Shown: one piece after another, positions 25,266 to 34,920 of the stretch
Position numbering within the stretch: the first letter of the stretch is position 1
Layout of the letters: each line of letters begins with the position of its first letter
Source: Hansfordia pulvinata
Taxonomy: Eukaryota; Ascomycota; Sordariomycetes; Xylariales
Length of the DNA: 64,000 bases
Reading direction: 5' to 3'
NCBI GenBank assembly: GCA_006538405.1
Contig: BJKQ01000010.1
Coordinates: 62,001 to 126,000, forward strand
Notes under the pieces: generated by a model
What the model was told of the DNA's origin: nothing
Seen by the model: the letters and a program-made list of their open reading frames with translations, nothing else
The model's database searches: none
Program-made: the position numbers and the translations under genes

Positions 25266-27112
25266 TACGATGAACCGGATTATGGATGGCTATCCGTCTT
25301 TTTATTAGCGAATACCCTGAATAGAATAAAATATTTCGGTGGAAAGTACCGAGAACCATGATTGAATAGAAACGTACCAACGAGCAGTGGACAGGCGGGC
25401 TTGCATGTTGGCTTGCGCTCCCTCTTTTCCGTCATGTCTGCGAGTTGGTGTCTTGCAGCGGGTCTGATTCTTGCCGGTATTTTGGTGTCCTTCCCATCTT
25501 CCCCGTCATCACAACCTCGCGCATAGCCCTCTCTCAGGCCACGGTGCCATGTTTTCCCGGTTTGCCTCATCATTTGACTGTACAAACATAAGACCCGCAG
25601 ACCCAAATACAATATTGTGTGACCGCTTACTCGTACACACGCCTCGACAAACGCCGCGTTGGTCTCCAAGGCGCAGGTTTCACTGCAAAGTGATGTCACC
25701 ACGCGCAGGCACGCGTTTATTCGCTGTTTGTTGGTGGAACCGGCGTTCCCAATAGCGCGATGTCGAGACCCTATGGCTAACTCAGTGGCAATGATGCAGC
25801 TCGCCAGTGTGCACTCTGGAGACGGTGCCAAGCTGAAGAGACAGGGCGCACGCTTTGAGGATACCAGGCGGCTTTCTACTGTTGTTTTGCCGAGAGGCCA
25901 CCGCACTGTGGGAATTTGATAAATCGTGACAAAATAACTAATAATTAGCGGATCATGATACGTCTCCAGGATTGCAGTCATATGGACTGAGTAAAAAGGG
26001 TCGATAACAATGATGAGCACATGGATGTATCGATGCTCAAGAAGGGAAGAATCCACAGTTGGGCTCACGCCCCCATTTCCAGCTAAATATCCTTTAAGGC
26101 ACGGTCGCGCCGACCCAGGCTCTGATGCCACCATTGCCACGAGGCAATGCAACCACAAGACTTGCTGATGTTAAACGTGGTTCGGAGGTTTCTCCTGCTT
26201 TCCCCCCACACGGACGACACTGCCTGCGGGGTGGGGTGCGTGTGGAGAATGGGACAGTATACCCAGACTCCGGTAATATCAGACTTTCATGTCCCGACCC
26301 TTGGTATTGCCGGTAGGGTCAACAGCGAGTCGAGGCATCGATTGTCACCGGCGGCTCACTGTCATCGACTGCCTTGGTTGCCCCGAGTCCTCGTCATGCC
26401 AGTGACATTATCCCAACGTCAGATCTCCCATCGACTTGTCACAAGGACGCTGGCATCTAGTCACACAGTTTCATCATGTCATGTCATAGCTCACTACCTG
26501 AACTTACTTGCCTCGGTAACAGCGGGACACCATCGGGGCGAGGTCCGGACAGGGATCATCGCTGCAGCTGTTGAGGCGGAGATCGGGGCAGCCTACTTGT
26601 ACTCGTACTGAGGATTTGAAATACACGACCACCGGGCACCGTCTGCACTCGACTCTGTATTATAGCAGGGCAGGTGCTACCTAGCTTACCTTAGTCAGGC
26701 TTATCGTCAAATTTCCGTAGCCTACTACAACAGGCGATAACCAGTCCCAGGCTACTTCACTCCCCAGACCCGACGTTGTGGAATGAAAGCATATCGGCAT
26801 CTCAGGTTCATGCGCGCCACATCGGTTCTCGGCCGGAATTCAAGCCCACGCGATATACCGTCGGTCGAAGGTCTCTGGCCTCACACGTGGGTCTCCAGGT
26901 GCTGAGATGCCCCCTTCTGGCGCGTATACCACCATTAAATTCAATAACTTGACAAACAACGTCGTTGCCAGGGTTTGGTGTCCAGGCGGGCTTGCAGCAA
27001 CGCCAGTCGCAGCATGCGGACGCCATCTCGATCCTTCTCGGTCTGCCTTCTGGCCCAGAAGCGCCCAGCGCCTCGACCCGCGCTGTCCTTTGTAATACTA
27101 CACTGTTTTACA
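25266..27112. other. Intergenic region, no firm gene
   Basis: Contains the 3' region of the Sel1-repeat gene (AATAAAATATT near 25324-25334). A 292-codon minus-strand frame (26158-25280) is open but starts at TTG, has no domain or signal, and runs into the 3' end of the neighbour; I do not call it. TACCTA-like sequence near 26670-26690. Confidence 0.4.
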
Positions 27113-28270
27113 TCATCCTACACAGTATTCAGTCGTCGGTGTCATGCCCGCATGGAACCACGGTAGCCAGCCGGCGTTGAAGCTCCGCTCATATTGCCCC
27201 AAAACGAACAGTGTTGCTTCGCCGCGCAAAGCCCCCAGTAGTGCCTGCCACCCTCTGACAAAATGCCCTGTCTGAAGTGCGGGACGAAACGGATTGTTGT
27301 TGTGCGAGTAGGTTCGGTCATATGCAGCCTTGATGGCAGTGCGCGGCGATGCAGGGGCCATCTCCCAGAACAGGGCGCGGTGTGCACTAAACCCTGAATG
27401 GGACTCATCGATATTGGCGCCCAGAGCTCCCAGAGCTCTTCGGCTGCCCAGAGCTCCCAGAGGACTGTGATTGTCAGTCTCGAGGGACGTCGAACAGGTG
27501 TAGGAATGGAAAGCGTGCTCGGTCAATCGAGAGAGCCACATATATATTGGGAACCTGGGGCATCTTTCTTACCGATGCGGCTCTCATATCTCGGAGAGTC
27601 ATGGCAGCCTGCAGGTCCTGGTCTTCGGCCGCCGGGGGAATGTTCCGGTCCGGGTCTTCGGCCGCCTGGGGATTGTCCCGGCCCGGGTCTTCGGCCGCCT
27701 GGGGATTGTCCCGGACCGGGTCTTCGGCCGCCTGGGTATTTTCCCGGCCCGGGTCTTCGGCCTGGGGATTTTCCTGGCCCGGGTCTTCGGCCAGCGGGTG
27801 AATTCCCTGAAGTATGTACTCAAGCGGGTGCCCGTGGCGTATATCTCTCAGGACGTCGCGGGCTCCCTCTTCTGGCAAGTCTGCTAGGGTTTTGAACAGG
27901 CGGTCAAACATGTCGACTCTTTCTTTAAGATCCCGCTCCATTCGTCTCGAGGCCTCTGTTCGTGTCTCGTTTTCTTCGACCACGTATACGCACTCGAGGC
28001 CTCGCTTTCGGCAGTGGCCACATCTCGGTCGTTCCACTGAACACTATTTGCCAACGTGTGAATTCAGAGTCCATACCAGGGAAAGGGATCGGCATGGGTC
28101 GTGGGCCCGCGACGCACCTTTGCCTTGCTCCTTCTGCACGCCTCGCAGGCGGCTCTGGCGTGGGATTTCGGCAGTAGGATCTTGCTCGGGTCATTCTGCG
28201 CTTGTTGATTCCGGCTCTCCTGGCTTGGAATGGGGCCAGCGGGTGCCAGTTGACGATATTGGGAAGACAT
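27113..28270 (-). CDS. Short Zn2Cys6 (GAL4-type) transcription factor with coding minisatellite
   Basis: DNA-binding protein of the fungal binuclear zinc cluster class, presumably nuclear. Exons 28270-28118, 28043-27573 and 27478-27113 give 329 residues. The first intron splits the cluster; joining restores ACEACRRSKAK-CSVERPRCGHC, with Cys at 42, 45, 52, 59, 62 and 69 (CX2CX6CX6CX2CX6C). A basic and helical stretch follows (TEASRRMERDLKERVDMFDRL). Residues about 135-192 are six copies of an 11-residue acidic repeat (AAEDPGRDNPQ), encoded by a 33-bp tandem repeat. The last exon adds a short LGALG repeat and FVRGWQALLGALRGEATLF. There is no room for the usual fungal transcription factor middle domain, so it is short for its class. 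The third exon junction (GTAAGA...CTCGAG, 94 nt) is less certain. Targets unknown. Confidence 0.78.
27622..27800. repeat. 33-bp coding minisatellite
   Basis: TCTTCGGCC recurs at 27622, 27655, 27688, 27721, 27754 and 27784, a period of 33 bp with one 30-bp step. It lies inside the second exon of the Zn2Cys6 gene, keeps the frame, and encodes six acidic 11-residue units. Confidence 0.92.
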
Positions 28271-28911
28271 TGCTGAGGGAAGTGGGAACAATGGCGGCAG
28301 AGGCTATGTAAGCAGGATAGAAACTGACATCGTAGACTGCGTGTGGATCAAGAGCGAGTAGCTTGCACCGTCGTCAAGACGACGATGATGAACTTGTGGC
28401 AGGCAGGGCGATGTGCACGGCGCCAGCCACCCTCTTATCTTGCGATCCGGCAGCCATGCAAGGGGTCTTTTCCAACTTGGCTTGACTGCTCCCGGGGCAG
28501 TTGGGTTGAAGAGGTTGTCTGCGGCTCGCGGGGGTGTTGTCAAGGAAGAAAAGAGCGGCGCGGCCCTAAAAATACAATCATCAACCACGAAACAAAGGGG
28601 CCGTTTTCTCTGGAGATACCAGGGCTGCGGCGCTTGCTCCGGAAGAGGGTGCCAGCGGGGCACGGGAGGATAGGACGGGAATCAGCAGGCCCCCATGGCA
28701 GCAGCATGGGATTGTCAAGATTTGCATCCCCAGCACGGGGGCGGGCCTCTCGGTGCCCTTCGCAAGCATTGTCCGCATGTTAGTTGAGCCGCCTCGCGCC
28801 ATTTGGCCCACTACCATGGGCAGATGCGGAATGGATAGGCAAAGGTAACAACGGGTGACAGTGGCGACGGAGGCGGCGAGTCCGCGGAGGCGTCTGTGCT
28901 GGCAACCTCTC

Positions 28912-28913
<2 letters not shown>

Positions 28914-28959
<46 letters not shown>

Positions 28960-28969
28960 CGTGTGTGTT
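28914..28969. repeat. (GT)n microsatellite
   Basis: About 20 uninterrupted TG units followed by a short interrupted tail. Confidence 0.95.
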
Positions 28970-29600
28970 GGCCCGGGTCGCGCCGCTTCGAGCCTCTCGG
29001 CGGGGTGGCCGTGATGCTGTCCAATAGGCGTGGCCGGCCTCTCTGATCCGGCAGAGATTGACCGTGCCTGCGCCTTGGTAGGTTTGGTCCACTCGTAGTT
29101 AGCAGATGGATGTGCTTTGTTCCCAGGTTCGGGTCGGGAGAGCATGCAAAAAGACGGTGGGGAATCAATCAGTCAGTCGTCCACGGACGGCCCTTTCCTT
29201 TGTGTCCTGGCAGTAGCACCCTGGCGTGCCTGCCTGGGTCGGCCCACCCACCCGCACAGCGCAGCGCAGCGCAGCGCAGCGCACGCATGCATCGGGCACT
29301 CGGTCATCGGGCCCGGTGTATGTAGCCAGTGCTTTAGGCCTTGCTCGGGTGTGTGTACTTCTCCTACCTCAAATCATAACAAGTCATCAGGCAGGCCAAC
29401 ACCTACCTACGGTACCTACCTCATCGATCGGTCTAGGTCTGCCTCATCGATCGGTTTGGGTCTGCCCCCACGAGTCTACCTCGCGAGTTGTCTGTCTGCC
29501 TGGGCCGACTCTGCTGCCTCTCTCTCCGTCTCTACCTCCATCTCCATCAATCAATCTCCCACGGCACTTGGGTTGGTACGAATGCCCCCTCTCCTTAGTA

Positions 29601-29622
29601 CCCCCCCCCCCCCCCCCCCCCC
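29601..29622. repeat. Poly-C run of 22 bases
   Basis: Uninterrupted C homopolymer. Its exact length is likely to be unreliable in any assembly. Confidence 0.9.
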
Positions 29623-30346
29623 TCTTGCTTCGAAGAGAACGCGAAGTTTCGAACATCTGGAAGCTGCATCATTTCCCCGCCTTCACCTGAATTTACCAGC
29701 CATCGACGTGCTGAGCAGAGTGACAGCCTACTGCTGGGGTGGCCGGCTCGGGAAAAGGGACACGGTCAGCTCCAGGGTCAGAGATAGGTAGAAGCTGTGT
29801 TGCATTATCCAGGGGGCTCCCTACTCCGTACACAGCGGGCAGGCGAAGGACGGGCACCAATCACACAAGCTTCAGCAAACAGGTGAGTAAAAGTTGTGTC
29901 ACTATCAGCGACGTATGGCATCACATCCACCCCCCCCCCCTTTTCCACCCACGGGCCACCACTGTCGACGGCCGTTGCGAGTCAGGGACCACATCAATCA
30001 ATGAGGATGATGATGAGGAAGCCTCTTGGTTCGGGGTTTTCACTGTCGTCGTGACACGAGAGTGGTGCTCCTATACCCTCTCCACATGGTTGCGTAGCCG
30101 GGGTATGGCCAGCCCTTTCTCCCACCCGACTCCCCACCGGCTTTCATGTCATTTTCTCCCGCCCAGGGTGCTTTGTCTGCTTTCCTGCTTTTCATTCCTC
30201 CCTGCCACCCGCCCTCGTGGCCATCTTCCCCCTTTTTGCCTCTACGTGCACCTCCCTGCCTCGCGCTACGAAATCTTCCGCATAAAGCCTTTCTACAGCC
30301 CCCACGTGTGTCAGTAGGCAAGGGCTGAAAGCATACCGAGTAGTAG

Positions 30347-31239
30347 ATTAGTCGGGTGGTGGCCGGCCATGGAGCTAGGCCTTGCCACCGTGCCCCCTCT
30401 ACGGAGCATGGACACACACACACCGTCATTGTGCTGCACAGGAGGGGTGATACGGCTCGGGACCTCGCGGGCACCTTCTTCCTCCCTCGCGACTCCGGAC
30501 GCCACACCCTCAAGATGATCTTCCCCTCGGTGCGGTTCATCTTCCCGCAGGCCGAGCCGCTGTACTGCGAGCGCAAGGGCCAAGACGTAAGTACCCTTCA
30601 ATTTTCCCACAAACTCCCGCATCCTGACTCGGCCGATGCCATGGCCATCGAGTCCGGTCAGCTTCACCGCATTGGAACATGAGAAAAGAGACACGGAGGC
30701 AGAAAGCAGAAGCAGAGACGGATGCGGAAGCAGAAGCGGGCAGGCCAGCCGGGGAGGAACAAAATTACCTGCCACCATGCCACCCTGCCGTGCCTGCCTA
30801 CCTACTCATCCAACTACCTACCTAACTCACTATTTACGTGCCCACCAACCTACCTGCCGATGGAGTTTCGCCTCGCTACGCCTCGTATTATCATCATCAT
30901 CCACTGACTACAAAGGGGGGGAGGGGCCGTCTTTAGTGGTCACAGTGGTTTGACGTGTGGAACGAGCTGGACTTTGCCGACAGGGAGGACCTGCAGCTCT
31001 CTGGGATTCGAGACAGCGTCCAGGCCATCCACAGGCTGGTCCACGCCGAGGCGCGGCGGGTGGGCGGGCTTGACAGGATCGTGCTGGCGGGCATCGGCCA
31101 GGGCGGCGCCACGGCCGCTCATACTCTGATCAATCTGAACCCCCTGGCGGCCGCCGCGGACCCTAGGCGCAGTATCCGTAGCCAAGACGACGCCGCCATC
31201 GCCCGGCCCGCTTCTTCTGCTACCGCTGCCACTGCCACC

Positions 31240-31277
<38 letters not shown>

Positions 31278-31629
31278 GGCCCCCAGACGCCTGGCTGCCC
31301 TGATCTGCATGTCCTCCCACTTCCCGCTGCCCGGAGGCACGGTGGCAGAGACGCGAGAGGTTCTCGGTCTGGACAACGCGCCGGCGGCCGACGACTGCGA
31401 GCTCCTGCGGAACACGCCCGTGTTCTTGAGTCACTGCACCGACGACCCAGACATCTTTGTCGAGCTGGGTTACCAACTCCGTGACACCCTGCTGGGCCTC
31501 GGGGCCAGTGTGGTCTGGAGAGAGTATCCCGACGGCGGCTACTGGGCCAACTCACCGCGGGGGGTTGATGATTTGGTCCATTTCCTGACCGACCAGGGCA
31601 TCCCGAGGAGTCAAGGGTTGCCAGTTTGA
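30347..31629 (+). CDS. Acyl-protein-thioesterase-like alpha/beta-hydrolase lacking catalytic residues
   Basis: Belongs to the phospholipase/carboxylesterase (acyl-protein thioesterase) group by overall sequence. Two exons are clear: up to 30586 and 30946-31629, joined across a 359-nt intron to read ERKGQD-WFDVWNELDF. The 5' exon has no in-frame ATG after the stop at 30344-30346, so the true start exon is missing or unresolved. Family motifs are altered: LHGRGD reads LHRRGD; the nucleophile elbow expected as GISQG reads GIGQG (Ser to Gly); the expected catalytic His in the GGHW-like motif is Tyr (GGYWANSPRG). Only the Asp of HCTDDPD remains. A GCT run at 31242-31277 puts a poly-alanine insert after the elbow. 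I infer a pseudoenzyme or a decaying gene. Confidence 0.7.
31242..31277. repeat. (GCT)n trinucleotide repeat coding poly-alanine
   Basis: About twelve GCT/GCG units in frame within the hydrolase-like gene, lengthening the loop after the degenerate nucleophile elbow. Confidence 0.9.
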
Positions 31630-34600
31630 CGTGGACTCGCTCTCCGCTGTCCCTGCATGTGCAGTATAGAGGTGCTGTACAATACAGTGTGAGTCGGTAC
31701 CTTGCCTACAGGGAATGAGACCGGATCAGGTACTTGAACCTTGAAGAATAAACAAAAAGTGAATCGCTATAAGTCACTACAAACCTCGTAATACCCTATC
31801 CTAACACAGCGTGCTCGCCGGTCGTGCCGTTCAAGGAATTGGTCCCTCTCCCACGAGTTTCCCACGGCTCCCCGGCGCACAGGCGTGTCGCGCGCCGTCT
31901 GGTTCAGCCCGTCTCACAGCCACAGCGGCGCATCTCCCACGCCATCCAAGCTGCTTGATCGAAGTGGGCCCGGAACGACAAGTCAGGCTGTTCATTGCCC
32001 ACTCCGTAACGCTCCTCAACCACGAGAAGCATCAGCCCTGCTGTTGCGAGCCAGCGGCCAGCAGCAATCCGGAATACTTCCGGGCCGTGCGCGTGTTCTG
32101 AATTCTATCAATGTGAAGCATCACTGCCGAATCCGGAAAGTCGGGGAGGCGGTCAGCGCCCCGACGGAATATAGTCGCATCCTCTAATGTGCAGACACAC
32201 AGACAGTGGTGCATGCAGCGAGCTGCTGGGAAGCCTCCTCGATAGCCACTACGGCCCTTCAGGTGCCGGGCTCTCTTCCACCTACTCGTACCGGCGGTGC
32301 ACCGGAAACCGGAGACCATGCAAGTTGAGAGTACGATTAAGTGAGCATTGCCGAAGGGGAGAATGTCTCACTCATGTTGCCTTGTCCAGCCCTGATCTCA
32401 TGAAGCCTGCGCAGGCTTTGGTCGTCCCACCTCATGGAGTGTCGCTGCCAAGTTCCAACCACGCTGGTGATAAACTTGCACCTAGCTCCTCTCGTCCCCA
32501 AAAGCGGAGCACGCAGCACGGCGAGTGAGGTACGCGTACGGATACCACCCACATACAGTGCATGCCTCTCATCGGAGTGAGAGTCTGCTGTGCCATGCCC
32601 TCCCGATCCCACTAAAGTCGCAAAGGTGCAGATGTTGCAGCTTTACCCGTCGCCCTTGGGGTATGAGATGAGAATAAGTATTGTCTAGGTACCCACCGTG
32701 TGAAGTCATTCAACGTCTTACACTGGGACGAACCAGCCCCCCCCCTCTTTCGAAAAAAAAAAAGGGGGTGTTGCGCTGCTGCTAAGTTCTAATCCCTTAC
32801 GAAATCACCTTGTCGTTCGCTCAGCGCGACCTGCCCACCACTGATGGACTCCGCACCATCCGCTCTCGAGCACTGGTACTCACAACCCGTGAGACCCAGG
32901 TGCCAAGATCTGTCTGGCCCCATGATGGGCAGCAGGCCACGAGGGATGCGGAGCCGCCGAACGAATGAACAACAGTGTTCCACCAAGAAGCGTGAGAGCA
33001 CGTGAAGAGGCGGGAAAGGTAGCATCAGCTGTGCACACCACGGCAACCAGGCGTACCAGGCACGCCAGGCTAGCGTTTCTGGCACGCTCATGCGGCCCTC
33101 CGGGCTTGTTCAAGGCATGATCATCGCGCCTGTCATGTTGCTGGCACTGCCACCGACCCGTATTTCACAGGCACGACAGGGCTACTTGGCCGGCAAGACT
33201 CTGGCCCCTGGGTTCTTCAATCGGAGCTAAAAAGGCGCTGCATGTCGGAATATTCTCCAAGATCATTTTCTCCTCGACTTTGGAACGGCGCAGCAGCTCG
33301 GCGTGGCTAATCCTGCCGGGACTTGGAATTCGTAAACAGTACGATAACAAGCCCATCAGCGGCAGTTTGGCCGTGACCTGGTCACGTCATAATGTTGTAA
33401 GAAGCCACTCGAGGCGTCCGGCCTTCTCAGCGATGCCTGTACAGAGCAGCCAGACAGAGCATCTGGGTCAGGTACTTTACAGGGTTCAAATGATCGCCTG
33501 GTCGGCTGATAGGAGGCGCATTGGCGGCACCAGAATCCGCACCTGCTTACGGAAGCTACTGCTTTCCCGTTATTTGCTCAGGACATACGGAGCGGCGGCC
33601 GGCGTGTACGAGTATTTAACCCAGACGCGTTGGCTAGAACGTGCCGGAAGTACCGACTGGCTGCGCGCAAGGGTCAAGTTTGGATGGACCTGGGGTCCAG
33701 ACTCGTCAACCTTGACGCTCGTGGACCCAACCCCTGCTATTCCGTAAATGGGTTCATAGCTGGCCGTGAAAAGTGCTATTCTTTATTGATCGTTGATTGA
33801 CCCGTAGGTTTTTGTTTTGGGTGGGGGGTCATGCATTGTTCTGTTGACAGGCGATGGTGATGCGCGTAATCGGACAGGCAAGCAAAGACCCTTTGCTGCC
33901 GGTCAGCCCCTCCCCCGTTCCCGGACAGACCCAGACCATGGTGGGTGTCGATAAGTATCACTGCGGGCAATGGGCGGGCTTTCCAGGCGGCGGTCACAGG
34001 TTGTTAGCTCTGCACCAAGTGAAAGGGACGACCGTGATAATGGGTATAAAGGCAGTCGGTACTGGAATCAGACAGACTGAGCATCCCTCCGTTCTACAAC
34101 ATCAATACCACCACCACTTATCCATCCATTTCTAATCAATCCATTGATAACCTGATCCACAGGTCGCTTCTTGTACTCATGTTGTCTTCGCCGCACTTCG
34201 AAGTAGCTCACTGGTTAGTCCAGCCGATTCAGCGAGCTCTCTGCCTGTCTACTCGTATCTGTGCCCGTTGTTGCGCGGACAACGACGTCTGTTCAAAACT
34301 GTCCACCTTCGTGGGCTTGAAAAATCGACTCGGGAGTTCGACCTGGGCCACAGATGTATAATCAGTGCTCAGTCTTACTCTTCGAAACTCTGGTAAGAAG
34401 ACAATGAGAGGACGATGAGATAGGCTGAGGAGGGTCTAGAAGTAGGCCTTGTCTGGGTTGGCAAGCAAAGTAGAGACCAGCCATTGACGGCACCCCGTAC
34501 ACACCCTGGACATCTCTCGCACCTGGAGGCTGGTTATGCGAGATGATGAGTGGTCGGGTTTTCTATGACAATGCTAGAGGGCATTGGGGACAGGATATCG

Positions 34601-34920
34601 CTCACGAGCAGCTCGCCGTATAGAACGTTGCCTGAGCCGGCGTATCAGATAGGCAAGTCTCCTCATACCACAAGCTGCTCCTTGCACGGTCCTCCGGTCA
34701 CTTTACTCCGAATGCTTTCTCAGTCTCAAGTATGGACGCCACGCTGGACGGTGGGACTGAGTGAGCTCCAACGCCAAACGCCCGCAGGTTATCAACAGGA
34801 TAGATACCCACGCACCCAGACTAGTAGTGCCAATAAAGCACACTATCAAGAGTGACAAAATCGACAACCCTATTCTGAGCAATCCTCAAACCCCCAAGAG
34901 CCTAGAGGGGTCTCAACCTC
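31630..34920. other. Long intergenic region
   Basis: No convincing gene. Frames up to about 155 codons occur (for example 33280-33747 on plus) but show no motif, signal peptide or codon regularity. A C-run/A-run/G-run hairpin-like tract (C9, TCTTTCG, A11, G5) lies at 32737-32768. A TATA-type promoter-like site is listed separately. Confidence 0.4.
34045..34178 (+). promoter_or_regulatory. TATA-box promoter-like stretch without a clear gene
   Basis: TATAAA at 34045-34050 is followed by a CA/AT-rich, G-poor stretch typical of fungal leaders and then by ATG at 34179, which opens a 60-codon frame (34179-34361) with five cysteines and no clear signal peptide. Either a small unrecognised gene or a promoter remnant. 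Confidence 0.25.

Larger units (their letters stand above)
28271..30346. other. Intergenic region rich in simple repeats
   Basis: Upstream regions of the Zn2Cys6 gene (-) and the hydrolase-like gene (+) face each other here. Besides the repeats listed separately it has five GCGCA-type units at about 29257-29284, a 23-bp direct duplication at 29421-29466 (TCATCGATCGGT...), TACCTACC motifs at 29400-29420 and an 11-C run near 29930. No supported coding region; the first exon of the hydrolase-like gene may lie in the last part. Confidence 0.45.

Noticed and set aside
25280..26158. 292-codon minus-strand frame
   Set aside because: Starts at TTG, has no domain, signal peptide or splice signals, and runs into the 3' end of the Sel1-repeat gene. 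Length alone is possible by chance here.
27398..27895. Plus-strand frame with PGLRPPGDCPG repeats
   Set aside because: It is the complement of the 33-bp minisatellite whose minus-strand reading belongs to a complete Zn2Cys6 protein.
29739..30317. 192-codon plus-strand frame
   Set aside because: No coherent protein character; crosses the C-run and leader-like sequence. It might contain the missing first exon of the hydrolase-like gene, but I could not identify it.
34190..34240. tRNA-like sequence (AGCTCACTGGTTAG)
   Set aside because: Resembles an A-box, but no matching B-box or cloverleaf could be folded.
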